Positions 1 through 8,574 of a stretch of 64,000 nucleotides of DNA are shown one piece after another. Within the stretch, counting starts at the first letter, position 1; every line of letters starts with the position of its first letter. The stretch spans positions 1-64,000 of IMG/VR virus record IMGVR_UViG_3300004369_000010; one strand, written 5' to 3'. Origin of the DNA: a virus. The notes under the pieces were generated by a model. The model was not told the DNA's origin and did not search any database. It was given only the letters and a program-made list of their open reading frames with translations. Both the position numbers and the translations under genes were made by a program.

Positions 1-3000
1 AACATACTTTAAGAACTGACCATCGGATGGACTTCCTGCGGACACGTTACTTAAATTATCTAAAGTAGCGTTTAGAGCTACTGTTGCTGTTGAACCTTCC
101 GCTGGCGTATGCGAAACCGATATACCGGTACCAGCGCTCAAATCACTCACATAGTTGCCAGTTGTGTCAGTACCTAGATCTATTGTTCCCAACAGGGCAA
201 CAGTGCCTGAAGCGTCTGGGAGAACAATTGTTCGATCAGATGTGGGTTCTGTTACCTGGAGTACAGTCTCATTGTCGTCCGCTGTGTTGCCTTCAAACAC
301 GAGTGACGCATTGGTTGAAAGTGTGCTGGCAAAAATTGTTCCTGTTGTAGAAATATTTGCTGACACATTTGCTCGGGCATCAGTGATATGCAGGTATTGT
401 GTATGGTCATCATCTCCAAGTCCGGTCATCGTTCCGTGATCCGACACTGGCACAGATGGAATACCGGAACCAGCCGACAGAACAACACGAAGATCGATAA
501 CTCCACGGATAGCAGCTTTTACTGTGTTGGTAAATCCGTCGGATACGACGAATATAATCTTGTAGAGTGGTCTAATTTCAAAAATAGGTAGGCCCTCTAA
601 GTCAAGATCTTCCCATGTCCGTTCTTCAATAGTGCTCTGGTTTTCTGCACTGACCTGACCAAGAATCGCAATAACAGGCTCGTTAAGATTGTTTGTGGCA
701 ACAATCCACATGGCGCCATACTTATTGTTTTGAACATCGGCAGTTGTCCATGTGCCACCCGAGTAAAGGTTGTACTGTGCGCGAGCTGTACCAGCCTTAA
801 ACGGAAATGTAGTAGCTGTATCTTTTACCCATGCTGAGTTCGTCCGATAGAAAACAGGGATTTCAGCCGTTCCCTCAAGTACCTGCTCCCAAGAGTTCGC
901 AGTGGGTGATGCAGCATGGGTGATATCAACCTGCAAATCCTCATCAAAGAATGTTCCACCCGCTAAAGCAATCTGCGCATGTGAATCTGAATCACCATCT
1001 CCGTCAGTCACATATCCACTAGCACCGAACCCATTAGCAATTGCAGCACCGCGTGTTCGATGCAGGTATTCGTGAGTTTGCCAGTCAAGAACCACACCAT
1101 GACGCTCGTCTGCAAAAAACTCTGCCTTGCCTGTGGTGTTATTCCAATAAATATAAGCCGTTGGCGTGTCGTTTGCCCAATCAAAGTAGCTTGTACGATA
1201 TGAAAGAACACCCGAGCTGCTGTAATAGATATAGTAAAGACCTGTCGTTGAATCAATAGTGACTGTCTCGGAAGACGTCTTCACATATCGCTTTCCCTTA
1301 CACCAAACGGTGAATGACGACGACACAGGTGAGATTGTGAAAACCCGTGTACCGTCATTGAAGGACATCGTGCTTTCGCTCTTGTCCTCATGACCAATGG
1401 GTTCAGCACCAGCCTGTACTGTATTGACCCAATTGGTGCCGTCGTATTGAAGAATCTGACCGTTTGTTGCCGATGTCAGCACAACATCTGTCAGGTCTCC
1501 CGCGCCAATAGTCTCGGTGATTGCCGCCCACTCTACGCCGTTTGTGGCAGATGAATTGGCCTTCAGGAAATAACCGTTAGTACCTACTGCAAGTCGATCA
1601 ACAGTGTCTGCTCCACTGGCTACAACAAGATCACCTTTGGCGTCAACAACTGACTTGAGGATTGCCTGATCCCCAATTTCTGCGTCTACGAAAGCAGTTG
1701 TAGCAATTTGTGTAGAACTGTCTCCAACGGAGGCTGTTGGTGCTGTTGGCGTTCCGGTAAGAGCCGTATCGGCAAAATCAATAGAGGAGGTTTCTTTTCC
1801 TGTTACTCGACCATAAGAATCAACCGTAACATCAGTGACAAAGGTAGTTGTTGCGGAACCAGATGTATCACTTTGTGAAACAGTCGCTAAAGAGGAGGTT
1901 TCTTTTCCGGTTACACGACCATAAGAATCAACCGTAACATCAGTGACAAAGGTAGTTGCTGGGGAACCGGAGGTATCGCTTTGTGAAACAGTCGCTAAAT
2001 CAATATCATCTGCATTGACCACAATACGGGTTGCGCTGGCAGTGCCGACATTTATTGTGCTTCCGCTTTGCGACATTCCAGCACCGGCGGTAAACGCTGA
2101 TGTACCGGTGAACTGAGTGAATGCTAAATCGTCTGTATCAAGAACATGTGCCCCATCGGTTCCAGAGCCACTTGATGTCAGGACAAAACCCTGACGAACA
2201 TTAGTGGAACCAGATGTGACGAAAACCGCTTCACCACTTTTAATTTCGTTTGATGGACTGGCATCAAAATCGTTTGCCCGTGTCAAAATCCAATATGTGT
2301 CTACGGCGTTACCCTGTTCCGTTACGACATAAACACCGTTATGGGTTGCGGTTGATTGATCCTTTACTAGAACCCGATCACCAGTAGTGGTGTTCGCTCC
2401 GTCAATGAGAAGCCGAGAATAAGCGGTAGCCGTGAGTGTTGCGCCCACACCGCTGGTCCCATTGTCATATGCAGGTGAATTGGGTAGAGTTGTTGCGCTT
2501 GCTAACTTAACGGCCTGATGCCAATCAATGCCAGCGATGGCAGTATCAACATATGTTTTAGTGGCGGCATGGTTTGCCTGAGTGGGAGCGTTAGAGACTG
2601 TTACATTAGCGAATGTGACAGAGTCAGACGTGCCAACAGCCTGACCGATTGCAACAGACGCATTTGTTCCTTCGCCTGTGCCACCAAAAATCGTAACACC
2701 GGTACCTGCGTATATTCCTTGGACATAGTTTCCTGTTGTGTCGGTACCAAGTTCAAGCGAATCAGCAGTGATTGTGGTTGAGATTTCAACATCGCCAGAA
2801 CCATCAAAAGAAACAGAGCCAGTTACATCACCTGTTAACTCAATTGTTCGACCTGTAGCTAAAGCAGATGCGGTGTCGGCATTTCCTGTTAGGCCGCCGG
2901 TTACATCACCTGTAAATGTTGCATCCGTTCCGTCCGTACCAGAATCTAGGACTGTAGTTCCATTGGTTGATTTAACATCACCAATGATGTCGCTGGTTAC

Positions 3001-4575
3001 GCTGTTAAATGTAACATCATCTGTAGTAGCAACAGCCTGACCAATACTAATCGTTGGTGTTGCACTTTCTCCTGAATTATCGGCAAGTGTAACTCCGGTT
3101 CCAGCAACCAGACTTTCAACATAGCTACCGGTTGTGTCAGTACCTAGCGAAATTGAATCGGCACTAATAGTTGTGGAAATTTCAACATCGCCAGAACCAT
3201 TAAAAGAGACTGAACCGGTGACATCGCCTGTGAGTTCAATAGTGCGTGAGGTTTGAAGGGCGCTCGCCGTTGAGGCGTTACCCGTCAAGTCACCTGTTAC
3301 ATCACCAGTAAACGTGGCGTCAGTGCCATCTGTGCCAGAGTCAAGGACTGTAGTTCCATTAGTTGCTTTAACATCACCGATCAAGTTTCCTGTGACATCA
3401 CCAGTAAAGGTAGCGTCTGTTCCATCGGTTCCCGAGTCTAAAACGGTTGTCCCATCAGTGGACTTGACATCGCCAATCAGATTGCTAGAGACACTATTGA
3501 AAGTGACATCGTCGGTTGTCGCAACAGCCTGCCCAATGGCGACTGAGGCGTTAGTGCCTTCGCCAGTGCCTGCAAATATCGTGACACCCGTACCGGCGTA
3601 AAGTCCTTCAACATAATCACCAGTAGTATCGGTTCCCAATTCAAGAGAATCAATTCCAATTGTGGTACTGATCTCAATGTTGGCCGAACCGTCAAATGAT
3701 GCTGAGCCAGTTACATCTCCGGTAAGTTCAATAGTGCGAGAAGTTTCAAGGGCGCTCGCAGTAGAAGCATTTCCGGTTACAGCACCAGTAAAAGTTGCAT
3801 CTGTTCCGTCTGTGCCAGAGTCAAGGACAGTTGATCCGTCGGTGGACTTGACATCGCCTTTAAGGTTTGTTGTAACTGTATTAAATGTGACATCTGCGCT
3901 AGTGCTAACATCTTGCCCAATTAATACGGAGGCATTAGTGCCCTCACCACCATTGTCAAAGATTGTTACGCCCGTTCCAGCAGTCAGCGTAGAGATGTAG
4001 TCTCCGACTGTATCCGCACCCAATTCAATGGAGCCACTAATGGCGAAAACACCACTTTCATTAGGAAATGTCAGTGTTCGATCATCGGTCAGTGATTCAA
4101 AACCAAAACTAATATCGTATGGGCCACCATTAACGGTTTCATAAACCAAAGGACCAGTAAGTGTGAGTCCGTCAAATGTTGGCGTGTCGCTTGTCGCCAC
4201 TGGTTGACCAATTGCAACCGAAGCGCCTGCCCCCTCACCAGTGCCATTAAAAACAGTTACGCCAGTTCCAGCAGTAATACTTTCTATGTAATCGCCAACA
4301 GAATCAGTACCAAGATTTACAGCATCATTAATCCAGGCGACACCATTCCAGCGAAGAAAATCACCATCTTGAGCCGAAGATATGGTGACATCAGACAAGT
4401 CGGCTAGATCTGCAGTGAAGTAGTAATAACCTAGTGATGTCCACGACGTTGATCCGTCGCCCAACTTCATTTTGCCTGTGTCGGTTTCGTAACCCAATTC
4501 CCCAACTGCAAGAGTTGGATCTACGGACGTCCAGTTAGACGCCGTGTCACGCCGAAGTTGAATTCGTGTGGCCAT
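1..4575 (-). CDS. Giant repetitive tail-fibre protein, N-terminal part (runs off left edge)
   Basis: An ATG at 4575 opens a frame that I read without a stop to the window edge (1,525 codons), so the C-terminus is not visible. Residues 1-50 are a short fibre N-terminus common in phages (starts MATRIQLRRDTASNW, then GELGYETDTGKMKLGDGST). The rest is Ser/Thr/Gly/Asp-rich beta-type sequence. It has five copies of a module with AGTGVTIF, EGTNASVAIGQ and VTFNSV (DNA about 2600-4260), a 36-residue tandem repeat (1783-1998), an AKGDLVV module, and an ATKTYVD...DRVLVKDQST segment that is paralogous to the protein at 5264-6541. The ATG shares its A with the upstream stop (TGATG), so translation is coupled. 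It probably forms a fibre shaft or receptor-contact protein; the receptor cannot be read. Confidence 0.85.
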   Translation of the reverse strand, partial: MATRIQLRRDTASNWTSVDPTLAVGELGYETDTGKMKLGDGSTSWTSLGYYYFTADLADLSDVTISSAQDGDFLRWNGVAWINDAVNLGTDSVGDYIESITAGTGVTVFNGTGEGAGASVAIGQPVATSDTPTFDGLTLTGPLVYETVNGGPYDISFGFESLTDDRTLTFPNESGVFAISGSIELGADTVGDYISTLTAGTGVTIFDNGGEGTNASVLIGQDVSTSADVTFNTVTTNLKGDVKSTDGSTVLDSGTDGTDATFTGAVTGNASTASALETSRTIELTGDVTGSASFDGSANIEISTTIGIDSLELGTDTTGDYVEGLYAGTGVTIFAGTGEGTNASVAIGQAVATTDDVTFNSVSSNLIGDVKSTDGTTVLDSGTDGTDATFTGDVTGNLIGDVKATNGTTVLDSGTDGTDATFTGDVTGDLTGNASTASALQTSRTIELTGDVTGSVSFNGSGDVEISTTISADSISLGTDTTGSYVESLVAGTGVTLADNSGESATPTISIGQAVATTDDVTFNSVTSDIIGDVKSTNGTTVLDSGTDGTDATFTGDVTGGLTGNADTASALATGRTIELTGDVTGSVSFDGSGDVEISTTITADSLELGTDTTGNYVQGIYAGTGVTIFGGTGEGTNASVAIGQAVGTSDSVTFANVTVSNAPTQANHAATKTYVDTAIAGIDWHQAVKLASATTLPNSPAYDNGTSGVGATLTATAYSRLLIDGANTTTGDRVLVKDQSTATHNGVYVVTEQGNAVDTYWILTRANDFDASPSNEIKSGEAVFVTSGSTNVRQGFVLTSSGSGTDGAHVLDTDDLAFTQFTGTSAFTAGAGMSQSGSTINVGTASATRIVVNADDIDLATVSQSDTSGSPATTFVTDVTVDSYGRVTGKETSSLATVSQSDTSGSATTTFVTDVTVDSYGRVTGKETSSIDFADTALTGTPTAPTASVGDSSTQIATTAFVDAEIGDQAILKSVVDAKGDLVVASGADTVDRLAVGTNGYFLKANSSATNGVEWAAITETIGAGDLTDVVLTSATNGQILQYDGTNWVNTVQAGAEPIGHEDKSESTMSFNDGTRVFTISPVSSSFTVWCKGKRYVKTSSETVTIDSTTGLYYIYYSSSGVLSYRTSYFDWANDTPTAYIYWNNTTGKAEFFADERHGVVLDWQTHEYLHRTRGAAIANGFGASGYVTDGDGDSDSHAQIALAGGTFFDEDLQVDITHAASPTANSWEQVLEGTAEIPVFYRTNSAWVKDTATTFPFKAGTARAQYNLYSGGTWTTADVQNNKYGAMWIVATNNLNEPVIAILGQVSAENQSTIEERTWEDLDLEGLPIFEIRPLYKIIFVVSDGFTNTVKAAIRGVIDLRVVLSAGSGIPSVPVSDHGTMTGLGDDDHTQYLHITDARANVSANISTTGTIFASTLSTNASLVFEGNTADDNETVLQVTEPTSDRTIVLPDASGTVALLGTIDLGTDTTGNYVSDLSAGTGISVSHTPAEGSTATVALNATLDNLSNVSAGSPSDGQFLKYV
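1783..1998. repeat. 108-bp tandem repeat inside the tail-fibre gene, two copies
   Basis: Copies lie at 1783-1890 and 1891-1998. Both begin agaggaggtttcttttcc and end cagtcgctaa, with about seven differences by my count. The length is a multiple of three, so each copy adds 36 residues (around TFVTDVTVDSYGRVTGKETS) without breaking the frame. This looks like a recent in-frame duplication that lengthens the fibre. Confidence 0.9.
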
Positions 4576-5216
4576 CAGCCTGATGCTCCTCCGCCGCTTA
4601 ATGCGACAATTCCACCATAATTAGACTCTGCGTCGCCGCCGTCAACATTGTGCGGGATCTCATACTCGTTAAACCAATAAGTATTGGTGCCGTCGTACTT
4701 TAATATTTGTCCGTCTTGTAACGATGACAGTGTCACATCACTCAAACCGGCAAGACTGGCTGATCCGGTTACGCTAATCCATGTGGTGTCATCAGTATCA
4801 AGGATGTAAAGGGTGTCATCGTCCGAGTCAAGCCACAGATCGCCCGCGCTACCTCCGGAAGGTGGATCTGCTTGAATGGTGACGGTCGCAGTACCAGCGC
4901 CACCAACTCCTGGAACAAACTTAGTTCCATCAAATTTGAGGATGTCGTCCAGGCTTGCACCAGCCGGGTCAATTTCTACACCATCAACAAATAATGCTGA
5001 CGCCTTAAAAGTGTCATCTGTTTTAAGAATGTTGGCATTCTCACGGTACAGATTGGTGTCAACCGTAGATGTGTCCCCGGCACCCCAATTGACTTTACCG
5101 CCAGCATCAATTTGAAAGCGGGGATTGGTTTCGTCTTTTAGACCAATATCAAACGCAGTGTCAGAAGCAGAGTTAAAAAACCGCGCACGGATTATCGAAA
5201 AAACCTTAAAAGCCAT
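4575..5216 (-). CDS. Tail-fibre associated structural protein
   Basis: This 213-residue protein starts MAFKVFSIIRARFFNS. It carries a segment found in many phage fibre proteins (KVNWGAGDTSTVDTNLYREN, then LKTDDTFKASALFVDG) and two short modules, LDDILKFDGTKFVPG and LSDVTLSSLQDGQILKYDGT. The second module recurs in the giant fibre protein downstream. Its stop overlaps that protein's ATG (TGATG), so the two are probably made together and may form one fibre. No enzymatic motif is visible. The exact role (shaft, adaptor or tip) is inferred only from composition and neighbours. Confidence 0.7.
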   Translation of the reverse strand: MAFKVFSIIRARFFNSASDTAFDIGLKDETNPRFQIDAGGKVNWGAGDTSTVDTNLYRENANILKTDDTFKASALFVDGVEIDPAGASLDDILKFDGTKFVPGVGGAGTATVTIQADPPSGGSAGDLWLDSDDDTLYILDTDDTTWISVTGSASLAGLSDVTLSSLQDGQILKYDGTNTYWFNEYEIPHNVDGGDAESNYGGIVALSGGGASG

Positions 5217-5263
5217 AGAGCCTCAACTCTTATGTGAAACCGCCCCCGCAAGGGCTGTATGTG

Positions 5264-6541
5264 TTAGCCAGTGACGACCACTCGGTATGCGTTACTTCCA
5301 GGAGCTGAGGAGAACGCAACCGTGACATAACTGGTTGTGGAACGAACAGTATCAGCAATGACCGTCTCGTTAGTTGATGTGTCATAAACCTGAACAATTA
5401 CATCCCGAGTACCAAAGTTATGAGTAATTTGGAAAGACAGATCAACTGCGTTGCCAATTGTTTCAGAGGCAATACGTGCGAGGACAGGGGTTCCCGTTGA
5501 ATACCCAGCGCTGGTATCTGCCAAGTTGGTTCGTGCGTCTGCGGCCGTTGATGCGCCAGTACCACCATGGGCTACCCCAACATCTGTTGCTTCCCAGGTG
5601 CCGGTTGAGATTGTGCCCAGCGTGGTGATACTGGACTGACCAACATAGGTGCTAGCAATGTCAACCGTGTCAGCATTGACTGTGATGCGGTCGGCGGTGC
5701 CACCGACATCAAGTTGGTTTCCTGTCTTGGTGAGACCAGCGCCAGCAACAATTTGACCCGCACCAGAGAATTGAGCAAATGTCAGCGCTGTGGTATCAAT
5801 GGTGATTGACCCATTGGTTGTTAGAACCCAACCAGAATCAGCATTGGTGTCACCTTCTTCAACGAAGGTGAACATTCCGGGAGTTACTTCAGTGCCACTA
5901 TCGGCATCAGTAGCGCGTGTTGGTGCTCCTGACGCATTGACAACATAGATACCGTTTTCACTGCCAGTAGACTGGTTCTTGATAAGAACACGGTCACCGG
6001 TCGCCAGCACGATACCGTCAATGGTGTCGCCATCTTCAAAGTCAGTTGACAGTGTTTGAGCCTCTGTCGTGGCAACTCGAACAGATTGCTTAACATCAAG
6101 ACCAGACCGCTGAGCATCAACATATGACTTGGTTGCAACATCGGCGTCTGCCGAAGGGCTTGTTGCCTGGAACCGTCCACTTGCGTCACGAAGAACCAGC
6201 GTGTCATTGGTGTTTGTGGCCGTTGCGCCATTCAGGAGGCTATAAAACGCCGCTGACAGCAGACCGGCGTTGCTTCCGTCTGCGAGGTTCAATGTCAGGG
6301 TTATTGAACCATTGCTTTCACCAACAGTTAGCGCAGCAGAATTAGCTCCTGCCGATGAAACACCCTTGATAAGAGTTTCCCAAGCTGAGCCGTTATAATA
6401 CTTAATAGCATCTTCAGCGGTATGATAAAAAGTACGGCCCTCAAAAAGACCTGATGATGGATCAAGTGCTAGTTTCTCAAATGTACCGTTAAGAATTTGG
6501 TTCTGATTGAGATCTAGGTTTGTTACAAACTTTGTTGCCAT
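5264..6541 (-). CDS. Tail-fibre protein
   Basis: The 425-residue product starts MATKFVTNLDLNQNQILNG, a common fibre N-terminus. Residues about 60-160 hold beta-repeat sequence ending at VATKSYVDAQRSGLDVKQSV. Next comes a module with GDRVLIKNQSTGSENGIYVV that is paralogous to part of the 1-4575 protein. The last 80 residues (ETIGNAVDLSFQITHNFGTR, then DVIVQVYDTSTNETV) look like a compact C-terminal domain that could be the exposed tip. It lies 47 bp upstream of the next minus-strand fibre gene, in the same operon. No catalytic residues are recognised. Confidence 0.8.
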   Translation of the reverse strand: MATKFVTNLDLNQNQILNGTFEKLALDPSSGLFEGRTFYHTAEDAIKYYNGSAWETLIKGVSSAGANSAALTVGESNGSITLTLNLADGSNAGLLSAAFYSLLNGATATNTNDTLVLRDASGRFQATSPSADADVATKSYVDAQRSGLDVKQSVRVATTEAQTLSTDFEDGDTIDGIVLATGDRVLIKNQSTGSENGIYVVNASGAPTRATDADSGTEVTPGMFTFVEEGDTNADSGWVLTTNGSITIDTTALTFAQFSGAGQIVAGAGLTKTGNQLDVGGTADRITVNADTVDIASTYVGQSSITTLGTISTGTWEATDVGVAHGGTGASTAADARTNLADTSAGYSTGTPVLARIASETIGNAVDLSFQITHNFGTRDVIVQVYDTSTNETVIADTVRSTTSYVTVAFSSAPGSNAYRVVVTG

Positions 6542-6554
6542 TTCTGCCGATCCT

Positions 6555-7016
6555 TTAGGTCAGATACGCGTACCCCGAAAAAGGTGCGGTGAATTCCACC
6601 ACAACTTGCGACGTGCTTACATATGATACCTCACCAATAACTGTGGTTAATGCAGAATCAACTACAGTTACTGCTGGATATCCACCAAGAGTGTGATTTA
6701 TAGTCCACACACTTGTGGCACTGGCCTGAGCGTGAACATGGCGCAATGTTTGGCCAGGGGTAAAAAACGGACTTGACGGCCAGCCCGACTCCGTCCGAGG
6801 ACCCCAAAATGAGTTGTCGGACAGATTTATGTAAATATCATTATTGCGACCATCAGATGTCGTCGGCTCCCCAACCCCACTGATGATGCTGTAACCCCTG
6901 GGGCCAGCAGCGCCCACCAACGAAACAACAACCTCAGTAGTTTCCGAGTCAACTGTTACCAGATTTTGAATGGGGTCATTCGTTACATTGACATTCAGAT
7001 TGACTGGAGTTGTCAC
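6555..7016 (-). CDS. Small tail-fibre-like structural protein with collagen-like turn
   Basis: This 153-residue protein has an N-terminal beta region, a short collagen-like GAAGPRGY sequence near residue 36, then SDNSFWGPRTESGWPSS and a C-terminal domain (WTINHTLGGYPAVTVVDS to the end). That last domain resembles the C-terminal domain of the neighbouring 5264-6541 fibre, where an ITHNFGTRDVIVQV segment precedes a similar strand pattern. Its start overlaps the stop of the upstream gene by four bases (7013-7016). It is probably a minor fibre or fibre-tip component. Function beyond that is unknown. Confidence 0.65.
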   Translation of the reverse strand: MTTPVNLNVNVTNDPIQNLVTVDSETTEVVVSLVGAAGPRGYSIISGVGEPTTSDGRNNDIYINLSDNSFWGPRTESGWPSSPFFTPGQTLRHVHAQASATSVWTINHTLGGYPAVTVVDSALTTVIGEVSYVSTSQVVVEFTAPFSGYAYLT

Positions 7017-7360
7017 CTCGTAACCTCCAGCTCAATCCGAACCTTGCCCCTCAACAATCGATAGACACGATCATCAGAATCAATTAACTCCAAGTCATAA
7101 ACGGCTTCATCATCAAAAGTTTCAGTGACATCTGCCGTCAACACCAATGTGACAGTACCCTGATCCCCACCAAGGACAATTCGTCCATTTTCGGTAGTCA
7201 ACTCAACCATCACATCATCTGCGTCAATCTCCGTACGCATCTGCATACGAGCAGTAAAATCCGTGAGGTCAAAAGCAGTACCATCCGGATTCGTTACCGT
7301 GATCAGTCTCTCAAAATGAGCGCCTTGATCTAAATTAATGTTATAGACTCCAGCGATCAC
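7013..7360 (-). CDS. Beta-sandwich virion protein (baseplate/fibre adaptor type)
   Basis: The 115-residue product reads IAGVYNINLDQGAHFERLIT, followed by TVTNPDGTAFDLTDFTARMQ and a C-terminal DLELIDSDDRVYRLLRGKVR. This is the pattern of short beta-rich proteins often found beside fibre genes. The start is GTG at 7360, supported by a purine-rich ribosome site (GGAGGAAG) just upstream. It is the first gene after the strong terminator at 7414-7454, so a promoter for the fibre group may lie in the 50 bp between them. Assignment as a structural adaptor is inferred from position. Confidence 0.6.
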   Translation of the reverse strand: MIAGVYNINLDQGAHFERLITVTNPDGTAFDLTDFTARMQMRTEIDADDVMVELTTENGRIVLGGDQGTVTLVLTADVTETFDDEAVYDLELIDSDDRVYRLLRGKVRIELEVTR

Positions 7361-7413
7361 AGTTCTTCCTCCAACCGCACTCTTGCCTAATTTTAGCCCA
7401 TATCAAGGCACCT

Positions 7414-7454
7414 AAAACGGCAGATGGGGCAGGATAACCTGCCCCATCTGCCGT
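7414..7454 (-). terminator. Strong rho-independent terminator
   Basis: There is a perfect 17-bp stem (7417-7433 with 7438-7454) and a 4-nt loop, followed on the minus strand by TTTT (7417-7414). It lies after the holin-like gene and before the fibre block at 7360, separating two minus-strand transcription units. A weak TAAAAT sequence between it and the GTG at 7360 could be a -10 element, but no good -35 is seen. Confidence 0.92.
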
Positions 7455-7474
7455 CCTTGTCGGAGGATCCGTTA

Positions 7475-7696
7475 TCAGGCTTCTTCAGAGCCCTTCTTCG
7501 CATCAAAAAATGATGCAATGTCAGGATCACCAATCTTGGATGAAACGACTGCCATGACGCCCGCAATAAGCGGCATACAAATAGCTAGAAGCTCTGGGTC
7601 AATGTTGCCCTTGTTGGCGAAATAGACAACGAGTCCCATGACTCCGCCTTTTGCCATCTGGTCCCCGAGCTGTGACTTGCTCACTTGCTTCTTCAT
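7475..7696 (-). CDS. Probable holin (small membrane protein)
   Basis: This 73-residue protein has a basic N-terminus (MKKQVSKSQLGDQMAKGG) and one or two hydrophobic stretches (GVMGLVVYFANKG and LLAICMPLIAGVMAVVSSKI). A charged C-terminus follows (FFDAKKGSEEA). Size, layout and position at the end of a late structural operon fit a holin or a holin-like spanin partner. No endolysin gene is adjacent; the only recognisable muralytic proteins in the window are the tape-measure peptidase domain and the transglycosylase at 57622. Its ATG overlaps the stop of the upstream gene (ATGA). Confidence 0.55.
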   Translation of the reverse strand: MKKQVSKSQLGDQMAKGGVMGLVVYFANKGNIDPELLAICMPLIAGVMAVVSSKIGDPDIASFFDAKKGSEEA

Positions 7697-7932
7697 TCGT
7701 CAGTGTCCTCCATGTCAACGCCGTACCCTTGGTTGAGTACAATCTCGCTAGCACAGTTTAGCATTCCCATAGCCAACCATGAAGTCATACCTTCGCTTGT
7801 GGCTATATCTAATTCTCGGGTTTCAGTATTAATAGATTCAACAACAATAATCCAATTAGTGAGCATTTTGTCAGGAAATGCATCATTCAGCATTGCCATC
7901 AAATCTGCTTGGCTCTCTTCTTCTTCGGCCAT
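7693..7932 (-). CDS. Hypothetical acidic protein
   Basis: I place the start at ATG 7932 (79 residues, MAEEEESQADLMAMLND), just after the upstream gene ends, rather than at 8016, where it would overlap that gene by 74 bases. A GGGGCG precedes this ATG. The protein is acidic with WIIVVESINTETRELDIATS in the middle and LAMGMLNCASEIVLNQGYG near the end, probably a small mixed alpha/beta fold. The family is not recognised. Its position between a hypothetical gene and the holin suggests a late accessory role. Confidence 0.6.
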   Translation of the reverse strand: MAEEEESQADLMAMLNDAFPDKMLTNWIIVVESINTETRELDIATSEGMTSWLAMGMLNCASEIVLNQGYGVDMEDTDE

Positions 7933-7942
7933 TTCGCCCCAA

Positions 7943-8299
7943 TCAATGTCCGCAGGCTTTACAGCCCTTTGACTTACCTCGTGAAAAGCGCCTTCCCTTC
8001 TTTCTGTCAGAATCATATTTCCCTGATTGAAAACCTTCTTGCTCTAAGCGCGCCTGAAATTGACGCAGTCCGTTTCGATGGTAAACGGCTTCAACATGTT
8101 CCATCAAAAAAATAACTAGACCACCACGAAATAACACATAGTCCTCAATCATATCGTCTCTGATTTTTACGACATTAAGAACATCCGCATATTTATGCCA
8201 GTCTGCAATATCAAAATCACTGAGTGTTAATCCGCGATATTCAGTGCGCTTATTTTCAAAAAGCATCAACGATGTTTCGTCGCTAACTTGAATATGCAT
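7943..8299 (-). CDS. Hypothetical protein with basic Cys-containing tail
   Basis: The product has 118 residues. The first 85 form a mixed alpha/beta segment (MHIQVSDETSLMLFENKRTE, LSDFDIADWHKYADVLNVVK). The last 30 are strongly basic and end KGRRFSRGKSKGCKACGH, with CKACGH able to bind metal or nucleic acid. The ATG overlaps the stop of the gene upstream (8299). The family is not recognised. Confidence 0.6.
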   Translation of the reverse strand: MHIQVSDETSLMLFENKRTEYRGLTLSDFDIADWHKYADVLNVVKIRDDMIEDYVLFRGGLVIFLMEHVEAVYHRNGLRQFQARLEQEGFQSGKYDSDRKKGRRFSRGKSKGCKACGH

Positions 8300-8574
8300 T
8301 ACTCATACCTTACTTTATATTCAGAACCATCAATGAATACCGTGTTTTTAGATCGATGCCACACCTCTTCAATATCCGAATATGGCAACTCCTTTTGTTT
8401 ATTAGCTGACGCTCCCTCTTTCGCCACGACGATATTCACACTCTGACCCGCGTCAATCCACTCCTGCTGGGAAATAAAGGATGCCAGTTTGCCAACTTTA
8501 AAAACCTTTACCTTAAGACCCCGCTTCAAGCGGCTGGCTTGGACATCATCTAGTTCGTACTTTTTTCCCATCAT
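8299..8574 (-). CDS. Hypothetical small protein
   Basis: This is a 91-residue protein. I use the ATG at 8574, which shares bases with the upstream stop (TGATG), instead of the GTG one codon earlier. It contains RLKRGLKVKVFKVGKLASFI and ends VFIDGSEYKVRYE, probably a small beta-rich fold. It sits between a cysteine-rich tail protein and other small late genes. No family is recognised. Confidence 0.6.
   Translation of the reverse strand: MMGKKYELDDVQASRLKRGLKVKVFKVGKLASFISQQEWIDAGQSVNIVVAKEGASANKQKELPYSDIEEVWHRSKNTVFIDGSEYKVRYE

Noticed and set aside
2738-4000. Several plus-strand frames of 95-112 residues with Val/Pro/Ser-rich repeats
   Set aside because: They are antisense to the tail-fibre repeat modules; their repeats mirror the fibre repeats and they lack ribosome sites.
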